A DNA stretch of 64,000 nt from Paenibacillus taichungensis (GCF_003287275.1 NZ_QEVW01000008.1:248001-312000), one strand, 5' to 3'; shown: positions 1 to 9,889, counted from the stretch's first letter. Notes: a model not told the origin generated them from the letters alone. Program-made: numbers and translations.

Positions 1-70
1 CTATAGGTAATCATAGGCTTTACAATCATTATTTTACGGTAGAAAGCAATGTATCCTTTTATTGTTTTAT

Positions 71-89
71 GTATATCATATGGATATAC
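71..89. promoter_or_regulatory. inverted repeat upstream of mazEF, possible autoregulatory operator
   Basis: GTATATC and GATATAC form a perfect 7-bp inverted repeat around a 5-bp spacer, about 24 bp before the mazE start. MazE/MazEF complexes usually bind palindromes in their own promoter, so this is a sensible operator candidate. The assignment is inferred from position and symmetry only. Confidence 0.4.
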
Positions 90-112
90 AACTGTAGAGA
101 GGTGAGGTATAA

Positions 113-415
113 TTGGAGCATCAATCAAACGAAAGGCGTGGGATTGCCATGACTACAGCCACACTTAGCAAATGGGGAAATAGCAGTGCAATTCGCATTC
201 CTAACCAATTGCTTAAGCGTCTTAATCTGGAAGAAGGCTCGGAAATTGAGATTTTGGTGACAGAAGATAATGAATTGTTGTTGCGTCCAAAAACCAAGCC
301 TGTAGAGTCCAATGAGGAACTACGTAACCATCTAAAGACTTTGCTCTCTAAAGTGAAACAGGATACAAGACATGAAGAAATAGACTTTGGCACTGAAGGG
401 AACGAGTTACTTTGA
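113..415 (+). CDS. mazE: MazE-family antitoxin (AbrB/MazE swapped-hairpin)
   Basis: Antitoxin of a type II toxin-antitoxin pair. It would bind and neutralise the MazF RNase and repress its own operon. The N-terminal half carries the MazE-type DNA-binding core (TATLSKWGNSSAIRIP, then LLKRLNLEEGSEIEI); the acidic, Glu-rich C-terminal tail is the expected toxin-wrapping segment. The TTG start at 113 has a perfect GAGGTGA Shine-Dalgarno 7 bp upstream. An in-frame ATG at 149 would give the usual family N-terminus (MTTATLSKWG) but has a weaker site, so the true start is not settled. The stop overlaps the mazF start by 4 nt (TTGA), implying translational coupling. Confidence 0.9.
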   Translation: MEHQSNERRGIAMTTATLSKWGNSSAIRIPNQLLKRLNLEEGSEIEILVTEDNELLLRPKTKPVESNEELRNHLKTLLSKVKQDTRHEEIDFGTEGNELL

Positions 416-747
416 TTATTCCCAAGCGAGGCGATCTGATATGGCTTGACTTTGATCCTCAAGTGGGTCATGAGCAAGCCGGGAGACGACCGGCTATTGT
501 TCTATCGGAACTTGAATTTAATGAAATAACGGGTTTTGCCGTTGTATGTCCCATAACGAGCCAAGCCAAGGATTATCCTTTTGAAGTTACACTACCAGAA
601 GACCTGCCATTTTCAGGTGTTGTTTTGACGGATCAGTTGAAGAGTCTTGATGTGCGGCAACGACGTATCCAAATTGCGGGGCATGCCGAACCAACCTCTG
701 AATTTATGAAATCAGTTCTACGCAATGTCCGTTCTATATTGGCATAA
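412..747 (+). CDS. mazF: MazF-family endoribonuclease toxin
   Basis: Sequence-specific mRNA interferase of the PemK/MazF family, 111 aa, a normal length. Seen in the sequence: RGDLIWLDFDPQVGHEQAGRRP, the N-terminal beta-hairpin with the conserved Arg near residue 26, and CPITSQAK with the conserved Thr near 49. These correspond by family knowledge to the catalytic Arg29 and Thr52 of E. coli MazF. The protein resembles the E. coli MazF/ChpB branch more than the short EndoA type commonly found beside alr in bacilli, so this is probably an accessory pair. It starts with TTG overlapping the antitoxin stop and is followed by an intrinsic terminator at 776-809, which closes a two-gene operon. Confidence 0.93.
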   Translation: MIIPKRGDLIWLDFDPQVGHEQAGRRPAIVLSELEFNEITGFAVVCPITSQAKDYPFEVTLPEDLPFSGVVLTDQLKSLDVRQRRIQIAGHAEPTSEFMKSVLRNVRSILA

Positions 748-775
748 TTGAAGATTATTAGCTGTTCGTATACCT

Positions 776-809
776 AAATCCACGTCTAACTCAGAGACGT
801 GGATTTTTT
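776..809 (+). terminator. intrinsic terminator of mazEF
   Basis: A 12-bp perfect stem (AAATCCACGTCT with AGACGTGGATTT) with a 7-nt loop runs into a T tract, 29 bp after the mazF stop. Confidence 0.85.
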
Positions 810-1045
810 CTTTCATACCTAAATTTATTCGTCCATCACTGACACTTCGAACAAGAGCATTCGAATGGCATCTATAAGTTGAAAAGAAAGATTTTAATCC
901 TCTGAAAATGTTTCCATTTATAGTATGATAAGACTATCGCTAGCTTCTTCAAACATGGCCTGTATTATCTCTGCGGCTATCGGGCAAAGGCCATATCGAA
1001 TGATCACGAAGACCATCCTATAGATAAAGATAAGGAGATCCAAAT

Positions 1046-4000
1046 ATGACAGTAACTTCGATTATGGAACAAATCCGCATTATCGAATACGATCCCTCCT
1101 ACGCTGCCGCAGTCGCTGATATGTGGAACCGCAGCAATGAAAGTTGGGGAGGTGGAACCAACCAGAGAACAGAGGATACCGTTCGCCGGGAGATGGAGAA
1201 TTCGTCCAATCTTCATGTATTTCTTGCCGTTCATGAGAAAGAGGTTGTTGGCTTCTGTAGTTTTGCCCACTACCGCTATGACGAGAATGCCCTGTATGTA
1301 CCGCTGTTGAATGTGCGCCCCGATTATCACGGCTACAAAGTCGGACGCAATCTGATTCTGAACGCTGTTCGCAAGACCGTGGAAGCGGGATGGCCACGCC
1401 TGGATCTGTTCACGTGGGCAGGTAACACCAAGGCTGTACCAATGTACAAAAAATGCGGGTTCTTCTGGGAGAAAAAGGATGATAATGTGCATCTGATGAA
1501 CTTCATCCCGACCATTTTGCAGACGGAAGCACTTGCTCCCTATTTTGAGGAGCTGGACTGGTACGCAGACAGCACTCGCGAACTCGTCATTGAACCGGAT
1601 GGCCGTCGGGAGCGTGGTTTCGATTTCTTTGATTATTCCTGGCAAAAAGGAGATATCTCCTTGCGAGCCGAATTCGAGAAGTCTGGTCGCGGGCTGACAG
1701 CTCTTGAAACACCGGATTACGAAATTTCCACAGAGATCGACGATCATGACCTCGTATTTGGTTCCGCATACAAGGTTCGCTACCGGATCACGAACCGCTC
1801 AGCATCCGAGCTGAAGTTCGAGATCAAGGGCCAGGACAACAAAAATATCCGTTTTGCCCTGGACGATGCAAGAGCGGTTGCTCCGGGAGAAACGGTAATC
1901 GTGGAGGGCGAATTCTACCTTGATCCGGTTCAGGAGGAGCAAAGTCAGAATAAGACCCATCCCGTTGTCGCGAGCACATGGCTGATCGGTGGCAGAAAAG
2001 CCGAGTTTCGTATGGGTGTTGCCCCGAAATTTCCGGCCAAGATCGACACGGCGTTGCCCGTAAAAGAGCTCTATACAGGCATTCCTGCTGAGCTATACCT
2101 GAACGTGGAGAATAATTTTGATTCCGAAGCAGTGTTCACTTTTGACTTGCCAGAAGAAGAATTCCTGGAGTGGGCAGAACGTTCGGTGAGCCTTACGGTC
2201 CCTGCAAAAGGCAAAGCATCTGTACCCGTAGCCTTCACTTTGCGTTCGTATGGTCTCTATTCGCGAGAAGTAATGGTAACGGCTGTTCCGACGGATAGAC
2301 AGGCGGTTACTTATACAACCAAGCTGTCTGTGTTAATGAAGGGGACAGAAGGACGTTATGGCGGGGAGAACGGAGACCAGTGGATAGCTGTAAACGGCGC
2401 ATTCTCTCTCCATATGAACAAGCAGGATAATATTATGTGGATTGAATACCCTGGGTCACGGCACTCATTCTGGTGGACCTATCCGAAGCTGGGCAAGCCG
2501 TACGCAGAAGAGCTGTCCAAGAAACAAGCCAGAGAAGTAAACATCTATCCGGAGGGAGAGCGGCAGATTTTCGAGGCCGTTTATGACTCGGAGGATTTCC
2601 CTGGCTTACACATCAAGTCTGTCGTCAAGCTGTCTTCAAACGGAATTGCCGAATTCCATCATGAGATTGAAAATACACGAGGCACAGCATGGGAAGAGGA
2701 TATATTCCTCATGAACAATTTTGGATTTTACGGAAACGGATTAATCCTTCCTTATCAGGGCCGATTCGTAGATATGAGTGATGATTATGCAGGTGATCCG
2801 AACCACTGGGATAGTGCACAGATTACGGAGAACTGGCTGTTCTGCAAGGAGGAGTATGGTGCGTGCGGCATCTATTGGGATCCTTCCCTCAAGCTGATTC
2901 GGCCGGAATACACGCTCGGATTGCAGCATGAGATCGGACGCCTGGAGGCAGGGGCTGTGGGACGAACCAAGGAAACCGTGTTTGCCCTAAACACCTTTGC
3001 CAAATGGTCGGATTTCCGTGCGTTTGCCCGGAAGCAGCATAATCCGATTATCCCGTTCCTGGATAGTCACCTTGATTTGACACTGAGTGGTGGTGATCCA
3101 TTTACTCCGGAAGCGCTAAAGGTGGAGTTGACCGAACGTAAGCTGGTTCCGCTCGCTGGCAAGCTGGAACTATATGTTCAGCAGGGTGGCGAACCGGAGT
3201 ACTTGGCAACGACTACGGAATTCAATTCGGAACAGCAGTTGGATATGGCAAAGGTGGAGTTCATCCCTGAGAAAACGAATCTTCATGAAGCGCACAAAGG
3301 TGGATGGAAGGTCCGTGGGGTATACCGTGGGGAGGATCGAATTCAGGAGCGAACAGCCCTCTGGTTTCCTCAGAACGGAACAGATGTTGAGCGTGTGAGC
3401 GAAGAAGGTCCAACGGGGACTTTGTATACCGTGAACAATGGTGTATTATCTATTTCTGTGGCTCCGAACTTCGGAAGCGTTGTACACTCTCTGAAATATC
3501 TGGGGGAAGAATGGCTGGATAGCTCGTATCCTGAACCAGCACCACGTTCGTGGTGGAATCCGTGGTACGGCGGACTGGGTGTGGGCATTCCGGGCATGAA
3601 CGGCTTCAGCCGCCAAGCGGAACAGAGAAACGCTTCATGGACAGAGCACAAGGATCAATCCGGCAACGTCTGGAAGGGAATCAAGCTGACCACCCGAATT
3701 GAAAAACATGAAGCCAATCGGGGTATAACTATTAATCAGCACTATCTGATGCTGCCAGGCGTTCCCGTGCTCTGTACGTTGATTGAAATGACGAACGAAA
3801 GCGGCCTGCTGCTGACAAATTACTCTCTTGCAGAGGAGCGTTTTATTCAGCCTTCACCTGTGTTTACGGAAGGTTGGATAGAGCAACCAGGTAAAGATCG
3901 ATTCCCTCTAGGCAAGGTGGATGTTGGCCTGCCACTCGAAAATCTTTTGCGAGTAGGATCGGTTTCGCGTAAAAATATGCTGCATGCGGTGAACCGTTAC

Positions 4001-4201
4001 CCGAATCAGAGTGCTTGGGCATTTGCCAACAACCAGGTGACGGGTCTTAATGTGAATCATCATCTGACACTGTCGAATGGGGAAACGGCCTGGACAGAGC
4101 CGACCTATCTGACCTTGGGAGAAATCCCTCTGAATCCGGAGGATGTACGTGGCCTTCTGCGGCTAAACTTTGCAACTTCAAAAGGTGAAAAGGAGGCTTA
4201 A
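1046..4201 (+). CDS. GNAT acetyltransferase fused to a very large beta-rich region of unknown function
   Basis: A 1051-aa protein with no signal peptide, so probably cytoplasmic. Residues about 8-150 are a GNAT N-acetyltransferase fold: acidic start, VLLNVRP beta-4, then a divergent acetyl-CoA loop (YHGYKVGRNL), and AVPMYKKCGFF near the end. Residues about 170-1050 look like several beta-sandwich modules. Ig-like stretches (VRYRITNRSASELKFEI, LYLNVENNFDSEAVF) are followed by Trp/Tyr-rich segments (RHSFWWTYPKLGKPY, RSWWNPWYGGLGVG) of the kind seen in carbohydrate-active or galactose-mutarotase-like domains. No catalytic pair could be assigned. The start has a clean AAGGAG site 8 bp upstream. 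The downstream amidohydrolase starts 1 bp after this stop, so the two are co-translated. Substrate unknown. Confidence 0.75.
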   Translation: MTVTSIMEQIRIIEYDPSYAAAVADMWNRSNESWGGGTNQRTEDTVRREMENSSNLHVFLAVHEKEVVGFCSFAHYRYDENALYVPLLNVRPDYHGYKVGRNLILNAVRKTVEAGWPRLDLFTWAGNTKAVPMYKKCGFFWEKKDDNVHLMNFIPTILQTEALAPYFEELDWYADSTRELVIEPDGRRERGFDFFDYSWQKGDISLRAEFEKSGRGLTALETPDYEISTEIDDHDLVFGSAYKVRYRITNRSASELKFEIKGQDNKNIRFALDDARAVAPGETVIVEGEFYLDPVQEEQSQNKTHPVVASTWLIGGRKAEFRMGVAPKFPAKIDTALPVKELYTGIPAELYLNVENNFDSEAVFTFDLPEEEFLEWAERSVSLTVPAKGKASVPVAFTLRSYGLYSREVMVTAVPTDRQAVTYTTKLSVLMKGTEGRYGGENGDQWIAVNGAFSLHMNKQDNIMWIEYPGSRHSFWWTYPKLGKPYAEELSKKQAREVNIYPEGERQIFEAVYDSEDFPGLHIKSVVKLSSNGIAEFHHEIENTRGTAWEEDIFLMNNFGFYGNGLILPYQGRFVDMSDDYAGDPNHWDSAQITENWLFCKEEYGACGIYWDPSLKLIRPEYTLGLQHEIGRLEAGAVGRTKETVFALNTFAKWSDFRAFARKQHNPIIPFLDSHLDLTLSGGDPFTPEALKVELTERKLVPLAGKLELYVQQGGEPEYLATTTEFNSEQQLDMAKVEFIPEKTNLHEAHKGGWKVRGVYRGEDRIQERTALWFPQNGTDVERVSEEGPTGTLYTVNNGVLSISVAPNFGSVVHSLKYLGEEWLDSSYPEPAPRSWWNPWYGGLGVGIPGMNGFSRQAEQRNASWTEHKDQSGNVWKGIKLTTRIEKHEANRGITINQHYLMLPGVPVLCTLIEMTNESGLLLTNYSLAEERFIQPSPVFTEGWIEQPGKDRFPLGKVDVGLPLENLLRVGSVSRKNMLHAVNRYPNQSAWAFANNQVTGLNVNHHLTLSNGETAWTEPTYLTLGEIPLNPEDVRGLLRLNFATSKGEKEA

Positions 4202-4202
4202 C

Positions 4203-5081
4203 ATGCCGATTATTGACATTCACATTCATCTGTCGGACATCGACAGCTTTCATCGAACGGCGATAGATTTATCGAAAGTGGATTATTCTGCCGCTGGCCT
4301 CAAGGCGGAGTTTGATAAGAACGACGTTATTCTTGGTATCGGAATGGGGGTTACGGAGCAGACGAAGGGAGCATTTCCGGATTCCAGCTCTCCCAACCCG
4401 ATGGGACTTGATTTGGAAGAAACGGTTCCGTCATTCCTCATGGAATGCGTCGGCATCAATCCAAACCACCTTGGTGGTGAACACGCTCAGGACGAGCTGG
4501 ACCGGATTGAAGCACGATTACAAGCTCCTGAGGTAGCCGGAATCAAACTATATGCGGGGTACTATCATCACTACGTGTATGACAAGATCTACACACCGGT
4601 CTATGAACTGGCAGCCAAGTATAACGTGCCTGTGGTCATTCATACGGGCGATACGTACTCCATGAATGGATTGCTTAAGTATGCACATCCGCTGACCGTG
4701 GACGAATTAGCCTTTCAACAGCGCGGCGTGAATTTTATGATCTGTCATTTGGGTGATCCTTGGGTGATGGAAGCCGCTGAAGTTGTGGCGAAGAACCCTA
4801 ACGTTTATGCAGATCTGTCCGGCCTCGTTGTCGGTGATCGGCCCCATTTTGAACGATTTATGAACGAGCCCTTATTCATGGATCATTTCCGCCGGGCGCT
4901 GGTGTATTCGGATCATTACGAGAAAATGCTGTTCGGAACCGACTGGCCGCTTGCGCCGATCGATCTGTATGCAGAATTCGTCCGCCGACTTGTGCCGGAG
5001 CAGCATCATGAGAAGGTATTCTATGAGAATGCTTTTGGTTTATTTCCGCGCATTAAACAGCGAATTGCAGATTTGGGTTAA
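4203..5081 (+). CDS. amidohydrolase-2 family metal-dependent hydrolase
   Basis: A 292-aa TIM-barrel hydrolase of the Amidohydro_2 superfamily. The metal-binding DIHIHL motif lies at residues 4-9, a strand-end His in VPVVIHTGD, a further His in FMICHLGD, and the catalytic Asp in LFGTDWPLAP. Members cleave C-N, C-C or lactone bonds, for example decarboxylases and lactonases; the substrate cannot be read from the sequence. The start was set at ATG 4203, preceded by AGGAGG (4191-4196), rather than an upstream in-frame TTG. It sits directly behind the acetyltransferase-fusion gene, suggesting a shared pathway, and ends before a strong terminator at 5165-5200. Confidence 0.88.
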   Translation: MPIIDIHIHLSDIDSFHRTAIDLSKVDYSAAGLKAEFDKNDVILGIGMGVTEQTKGAFPDSSSPNPMGLDLEETVPSFLMECVGINPNHLGGEHAQDELDRIEARLQAPEVAGIKLYAGYYHHYVYDKIYTPVYELAAKYNVPVVIHTGDTYSMNGLLKYAHPLTVDELAFQQRGVNFMICHLGDPWVMEAAEVVAKNPNVYADLSGLVVGDRPHFERFMNEPLFMDHFRRALVYSDHYEKMLFGTDWPLAPIDLYAEFVRRLVPEQHHEKVFYENAFGLFPRIKQRIADLG

Positions 5082-5164
5082 GCACCAGTTCATAATTTTG
5101 TGAAAAATGTAAGCCATGTAGGTCGTGGAAGCATACGATGTTCATGCTGAATCCTTATCATGTA

Positions 5165-5200
5165 AGCTCCTGTCACTTCTGGTGGCAGGAGCTTTTTTTT
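5165..5200 (+). terminator. intrinsic terminator of the acetyltransferase/amidohydrolase operon
   Basis: AGCTCCTGTCAC pairs with GTGGCAGGAGCT (one G-U pair) over a 5-nt loop, followed by seven or more T residues. Confidence 0.88.
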
Positions 5201-5249
5201 CGGCAAAACAGTGAATTCATCTTATGCTTAACCTGGAATAAGGAGGGGA

Positions 5250-6206
5250 TTAGGAGAACAAAGGTTGAGTTACCATCTTCATATACTTTTTTAAATCGTC
5301 TTTTGCATATGAGTGTTGTTCCCATACCCCAAGGTTCCAACTCATATAGCGGATGCCAAGGTATCGGGATGCCAGGGAGAAATACTTTTCGAATTGATCT
5401 TGTGGAATATCGTATCCGTGGGAACTTAGGGCCTCCCGATAGATGTCTACTTGTCTCATATGGCTACAGCGTAGAGGAATATCGAAGAACAGGGAGCCGT
5501 ACCTTGCTTCCTCCCAATCGATAAAATAGACATCCTCATTGTTATGTACCAGTACGTTTCCGGGATTCAGATCATTATGGATCATCGTATGCATATGTTC
5601 ATCTCTGATTAGAACTTCAAGATCATCTACGATTGTACTGGCTACGGCTTCAATTTCTGATATGATCGGTAATCCAAATTCCGCAATGAATGCCGGGTTT
5701 TCTATGGCGGCGTTCCACGAAGGTTTCCAACGGTTTTCCATCATGTCGATGATATGATTTCGATCGACAGTGGGTATCCAGGGCATTTCTTTTTTTAACC
5801 CCATATTCGTTCCATGTATGTAAGCCAGCGCTCGTAATTCTTTATTCTGAAGCAGATCCATATCCAGATGGCTATAATCGGTTTGGTAGTCCACATCCTG
5901 AATGCAGATCAAGCTGCGATCTTCAGTATGAGGCTCACTTGTTAGACTAAATGGCACATTCGCGCCTTGTGAAAATAATCTGGTCAATGCAGAGCGTTCT
6001 ATGAACGTGGCTTTCTTCGTAATGAGAGAAATGTCTTTTTGCACTCCATTGACTAGGAATTCAATATGATGTCGAAGCAATTCCACGGCCTGAAGTCCCA
6101 ATTGGATAGGGTTACTTTCCATGCTTAGGATGTGAGCATCCGATGAGACATACTGATTAATGGTTTGCTCTATTAATGCTTGTACTGTGATAGATTTCTT
6201 ACTCAT
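5250..6206 (-). CDS. aminoglycoside-phosphotransferase/choline-kinase-like kinase
   Basis: A 318-aa protein kinase-like-fold phosphotransferase (APH family). The catalytic loop is MIHNDLNPGNVLV around residues 208-220, with the catalytic Asp near 212 and the Mg-binding Asn near 217. The second metal motif FIDWEEA has its Asp near 230. Such enzymes phosphorylate small molecules (antibiotics, choline, homoserine, sugars) and the true substrate here is unknown. The start is set at MSKKSIT, with GGAAGGAG just upstream, rather than 15 codons further out. It stands alone, convergent with the preceding operon, and no resistance context is visible. Confidence 0.82.
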   Translation of the reverse strand: MSKKSITVQALIEQTINQYVSSDAHILSMESNPIQLGLQAVELLRHHIEFLVNGVQKDISLITKKATFIERSALTRLFSQGANVPFSLTSEPHTEDRSLICIQDVDYQTDYSHLDMDLLQNKELRALAYIHGTNMGLKKEMPWIPTVDRNHIIDMMENRWKPSWNAAIENPAFIAEFGLPIISEIEAVASTIVDDLEVLIRDEHMHTMIHNDLNPGNVLVHNNEDVYFIDWEEARYGSLFFDIPLRCSHMRQVDIYREALSSHGYDIPQDQFEKYFSLASRYLGIRYMSWNLGVWEQHSYAKDDLKKYMKMVTQPLFS

Positions 6207-6382
6207 CTGATCGCTCCTTCCTTCCTGCCTATTCGTTAAGTTGCTTACCAAGCTTCGCTGTAATTACAAATGGCACAAGCACCTTATTGGTGAGCGAGCC
6301 CACTCGACAAGAGCGTGCCTGTGTTTCTCAGCAACGTCTCTATTTTGCTATTGTTTTTGTAAAAAACCTAATTACGGAATGT

Positions 6383-7399
6383 CTATGGATTCGATAGAAG
6401 CATAAAATTATTAATGAAGCCCTCTTTTTGAAGAAATATGGCTTCCACTTGTTGCGTTTTCAAATCATAGAAATAAATTCCTCGTTCCTGATTCACGTTT
6501 GCTTTTGTATTTTCTCCGAGGAAATAGAAACCCTGCCCGTCTTTGGACAAAAACAATCCACTCCTCGCTTTAATGGGAAGATCAATTTCGTTTCTTTCTC
6601 CTGTTTTAATATTAACCATACTATATTTAATTGGATTCTTGTTGATATGTTTTGCAGTGGCAATAAGAATTTGGTCTCCCCGTGTTGATAAAGTTAAAAT
6701 TTGTTCCTCCTCTAGTTCAATAACCTTGCGTGTCTGTTTAGAGATTGGATCTATCTCAATGATCGTATGGTTTGGAGGAACCATCGGTGTTTGCGTTTTA
6801 TTGGACTCCTCCATATGATTATATTGCTCCTCTTCAGAATATTGGATGGCATAGGATTTTCTTGTTTCTGGATCATAAGAAATATCCCATGTTGTTGTAT
6901 CCGAATCATTTTCATTCAATATGGTCATGTCTTGAGTTTCTTTATCATAGAACATAACTTTGACAGGCCGTTCTCCCTTCTTAACAGCAGCCATAACCAA
7001 AGTATGATCAACGGTATCTGGAATAATTGAATTAATTGCAAATAAGCCTGAGCTTAATTGTTGAGTCGTTTGTGCCTGAATATCATAGGAATACAACTCG
7101 TCACCCTTATCTTTTCCTGCTCCTGAATAATAGATGGTGTCATTTGCTAAGGAAGCTACAGTTAAGGGATATTGTGAGGTATAAGGTAAATCAGATAGTT
7201 TAGTTAGAGCCTTCGTTTGGAGGTCGTATGTGTATACTCTCATGATCATACCATCATCGGTATCTGTTCCATTAACATATTCCGTGTTTGTAATTGAGAG
7301 ATATTCATGTGCTTCTTCTTCTGGACTACACCCTGCAATGAAGAGAAGTAAAGTTATTACGACTGCAATAAATTGGTTGGGTAAGATCGTTCTTTTCAT
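6383..7399 (-). CDS. lipoprotein with probable beta-propeller fold
   Basis: A 338-aa exported lipoprotein. It has a basic start (MKRTILPN), a hydrophobic helix and the lipobox FIAGC with Cys24 as the lipidation site. The mature part has repeated segments of the kind YTYDLQTKALTKLSDLP, YSYDIQAQTTQQLSSG, MFYDKETQDMTIL and YFYDLKTQQVEAIF, spaced about 40-60 residues apart, typical of TolB/WD-like propeller blades. Function unknown. The start was chosen at the ATG with AAAAGGGTG upstream, 15 codons inside the longest frame. It may follow its own promoter; no operon partner is evident. Confidence 0.75.
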   Translation of the reverse strand: MKRTILPNQFIAVVITLLLFIAGCSPEEEAHEYLSITNTEYVNGTDTDDGMIMRVYTYDLQTKALTKLSDLPYTSQYPLTVASLANDTIYYSGAGKDKGDELYSYDIQAQTTQQLSSGLFAINSIIPDTVDHTLVMAAVKKGERPVKVMFYDKETQDMTILNENDSDTTTWDISYDPETRKSYAIQYSEEEQYNHMEESNKTQTPMVPPNHTIIEIDPISKQTRKVIELEEEQILTLSTRGDQILIATAKHINKNPIKYSMVNIKTGERNEIDLPIKARSGLFLSKDGQGFYFLGENTKANVNQERGIYFYDLKTQQVEAIFLQKEGFINNFMLLSNP

Positions 7400-7574
7400 T
7401 ATCTTTGCACCCTTTTCACTAAAAGAAACGATAGATGAATTCAAAGTGAATTATACCTTTATTTTACAAATTAAGTCAATTAATAAAATATAATACTAGT
7501 TACATATAGTTCTATTTATATATAGATGAATATGAGCTATTAAAAAACATTTTCAGTGCAAACGTTTTTCCTGC

Positions 7575-7602
7575 TGAACAATTAATCGATATCTACCGAT
7601 AT
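7575..7602 (+). promoter_or_regulatory. candidate sigma-D (motility sigma) promoter of the chemoreceptor gene
   Basis: TGAA, a 16-bp spacer and ACCGATAT resemble the Bacillus sigma-D consensus (TAAA-N15-GCCGATAT). The -10 lies about 58 bp before the chemoreceptor start at 7660. The gene's function agrees with sigma-D control. No transcript evidence. Confidence 0.45.
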
Positions 7603-7659
7603 AAAGTTAACCCATACAATATTGCACACAATCAAGGATGAAATGGAAGGTGGATTCAT

Positions 7660-9717
7660 TTGGTATTCGCAAAGGCGAGAGAACGCATGATTAACATGTC
7701 GTTCAGAGTCAAATTGCCGCTAATGATTAGTTTACTGGTAACCCTCGTATTGGCGGTAACTGCGGTATTATCTTACTCTGTAGCAGCAGTCATTACCCTC
7801 GACAAAAGCAAGGATGAGATTAAAGCAACCTCTGATCGGATTGGTGCGGGCTTGTTCACTTCACTAACGTTGGAAGAACAGTCCACATTTCTAATTACAA
7901 CACATCGCACATTCCAGGACCTGCTGGAGATTCGAAATAGCGAAGGACAGAATGATGATGTTTTTTTCTCGGAAAATAGTGAACTCGTGGATAAAGCCAA
8001 CGGGATATTGGCAGACAGCCTCGCAGGGATGGAAGGCAACAGCAATATCATATTGCTGGACCGGAATGGCATCGTCGTTGCAGCGAACGATCCTGAAGCC
8101 CTAGGGGGAGAACGTGCAGATCGTGCGTATTTTCAACAGGCGGTTCAAGGCCAGAATGTAATTAGTGAAGGGGTTATCTCCAAGTCACTGGGTACGCTGG
8201 GTACCGCTTTTGCAATGCCGATCTACGATGAAAACAAACAAGTGGAGGGGGTACTCGTATCTACCGCATCAACCTCGTTCTTTGTTGACCAGCTTCAGAA
8301 TATCAACATTAATGAAGAGGGAAAAGTCATTATTCTGGACCGCGTGGGTACAGTGATGTTCAATTCGGCGGATGAGAAGATGGCGGGGCAGAAGCTGGAG
8401 TCTGGTGAATATCAGTCACTGATTGATCTGCCTTCTAACGAGCAGCTGCAACAAGGCGATGTTAGCACAGAGGACAAAGTCGTCTTTTATTCCAAAATTC
8501 CAAGATCAGATTGGACTATCATTGTTGAAGATAAACTAAGTGATGTGCAGAAGCCATTAGGGACAATGGCGAAAAAGATGTATATCGTCTTGTTCAGCGC
8601 GATTGCGGTGTCTGTCATTGCTGGAATACTGATCTCCCTGCTGGTTACCAAACCCATTACAAGACTAACAGCATTGTTTAGACAACTTGCAGACGGGGAT
8701 CTGACAGTGCAGGCTAAGGGCAAATATAGTGGAGAATTCAAACAACTGGTGGACAGCTTTAACACGATGGCGGCGGGCAACCAACAGCTGATTTCCAGTA
8801 TGAATCATTCCATAAGCGTACTGAAAGCAAGTACAACCGAACTGGATCTTTCCACCCAGCAGACCTCGACCTCCATTGCCGAAACCACGACAACGGCGTT
8901 TGAAATTTCACGAGCCATGGAATCTCAGGCCAATGATACGGAAGCCATCGTGGATAAATTCATGAACGTGGGCAATAAAATTGAGAACGTCAATGAGATG
9001 TCACAGTCGGTGAAGCTCAAGGCAGATGAGATCACGGATGCATTCAAGAGCAACCATGAGGTCATTGACGCTTTGATTGCGGTGGACGAACAGAACGAGG
9101 CCGAAGTAGCCAACATTTCCAAAATCACAGTACAGCTGGCCGAAAGTTCCTCCGGCATTCACCAAATCACAGGTACGATAACCGAGATTGCGAATCAGAC
9201 GAAACTGCTTGCACTTAATGCCTCTATTGAAGCCGCTAGGGCAGGCGAGCATGGGCGTGGCTTCGCCGTAGTTGCATCGGAGATCCGCAAACTGGCGGAG
9301 CAGACCACAGCCCAATCGGAGGATATCAGCCGGATTGTGATGCAGACGATTGATCATGTCGAGCAGAATAACCGGAGTGTACAAGCCATTGAGGCGATTG
9401 CAGAACAGCATAAGAGCAGTGTAGGCCAGACCAAGGAAACGTTCAATTTTGTCACCCAAAATATGAATGAGATGATGGATCAGGTTCAGGCTATTGCCTC
9501 TGAGATTGAATCCATTGAACGCGATAAGGATGACGTTATTGGATCTGCTCAGAACTTGTCTGCTTCGGGTGAAGAAGTGTCCGCATCCGTAGAGGAAGTT
9601 ACCGCGACGATGGAGGAACAGTCAGGCATGACCGAGCATCTGTCAGAGATGGTACAGACCATCGATGGATTGACCAAACAGCTTGCAGAAGCATCATCCC
9701 GATTCAAAACAAAGTAA
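7660..9717 (+). CDS. methyl-accepting chemotaxis protein with Cache-type sensor
   Basis: A 685-aa transmembrane chemoreceptor. A short cytoplasmic N-terminus leads to TM1 (about 18-42) and an extracellular sensor of about 250 residues, dCache-like by length and by the [11 protein letters not shown] and [11 protein letters not shown] segments. TM2 lies near 305-328, followed by HAMP and a long signalling coiled coil. The hairpin tip is [20 protein letters not shown]. No C-terminal CheR/CheB-tethering pentapeptide is present. The start is TTG with GGAAGGTGG 6 bp upstream. It is monocistronic, preceded by a sigma-D-like promoter and followed by a terminator. It would report to CheA/CheW encoded elsewhere; the ligand is unknown. 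Confidence 0.93.
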   Translation: MVFAKARERMINMSFRVKLPLMISLLVTLVLAVTAVLSYSVAAVITLDKSKDEIKATSDRIGAGLFTSLTLEEQSTFLITTHRTFQDLLEIRNSEGQNDDVFFSENSELVDKANGILADSLAGMEGNSNIILLDRNGIVVAANDPEALGGERADRAYFQQAVQGQNVISEGVISKSLGTLGTAFAMPIYDENKQVEGVLVSTASTSFFVDQLQNININEEGKVIILDRVGTVMFNSADEKMAGQKLESGEYQSLIDLPSNEQLQQGDVSTEDKVVFYSKIPRSDWTIIVEDKLSDVQKPLGTMAKKMYIVLFSAIAVSVIAGILISLLVTKPITRLTALFRQLADGDLTVQAKGKYSGEFKQLVDSFNTMAAGNQQLISSMNHSISVLKASTTELDLSTQQTSTSIAETTTTAFEISRAMESQANDTEAIVDKFMNVGNKIENVNEMSQSVKLKADEITDAFKSNHEVIDALIAVDEQNEAEVANISKITVQLAESSSGIHQITGTITEIANQTKLLALNASIEAARAGEHGRGFAVVASEIRKLAEQTTAQSEDISRIVMQTIDHVEQNNRSVQAIEAIAEQHKSSVGQTKETFNFVTQNMNEMMDQVQAIASEIESIERDKDDVIGSAQNLSASGEEVSASVEEVTATMEEQSGMTEHLSEMVQTIDGLTKQLAEASSRFKTK

Positions 9718-9824
9718 ATAAGCGCATGATGTCGTTAGACAAGATCCGGTATGCTGCGATTGGTCCTAGAGATAACTTTCCAGTCGCACAACTGGTGCAG
9801 GCCATACAAAAACAATCAAAGAAC

Positions 9825-9866
9825 AAACCTCCCGCCCGTTAAGTTTCAAGGGTTGAGAGGTTTTTT
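9825..9866 (+). terminator. intrinsic terminator between convergent genes
   Basis: AAACCTC pairs with GAGGTTT, with an inner CCC/GGG pairing, and a TTTTTT run follows on the plus strand. It lies between the chemoreceptor gene and the minus-strand HesB-like gene. Confidence 0.65.
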
Positions 9867-9889
9867 CGTAGGTCCATATTTTCTAACTT

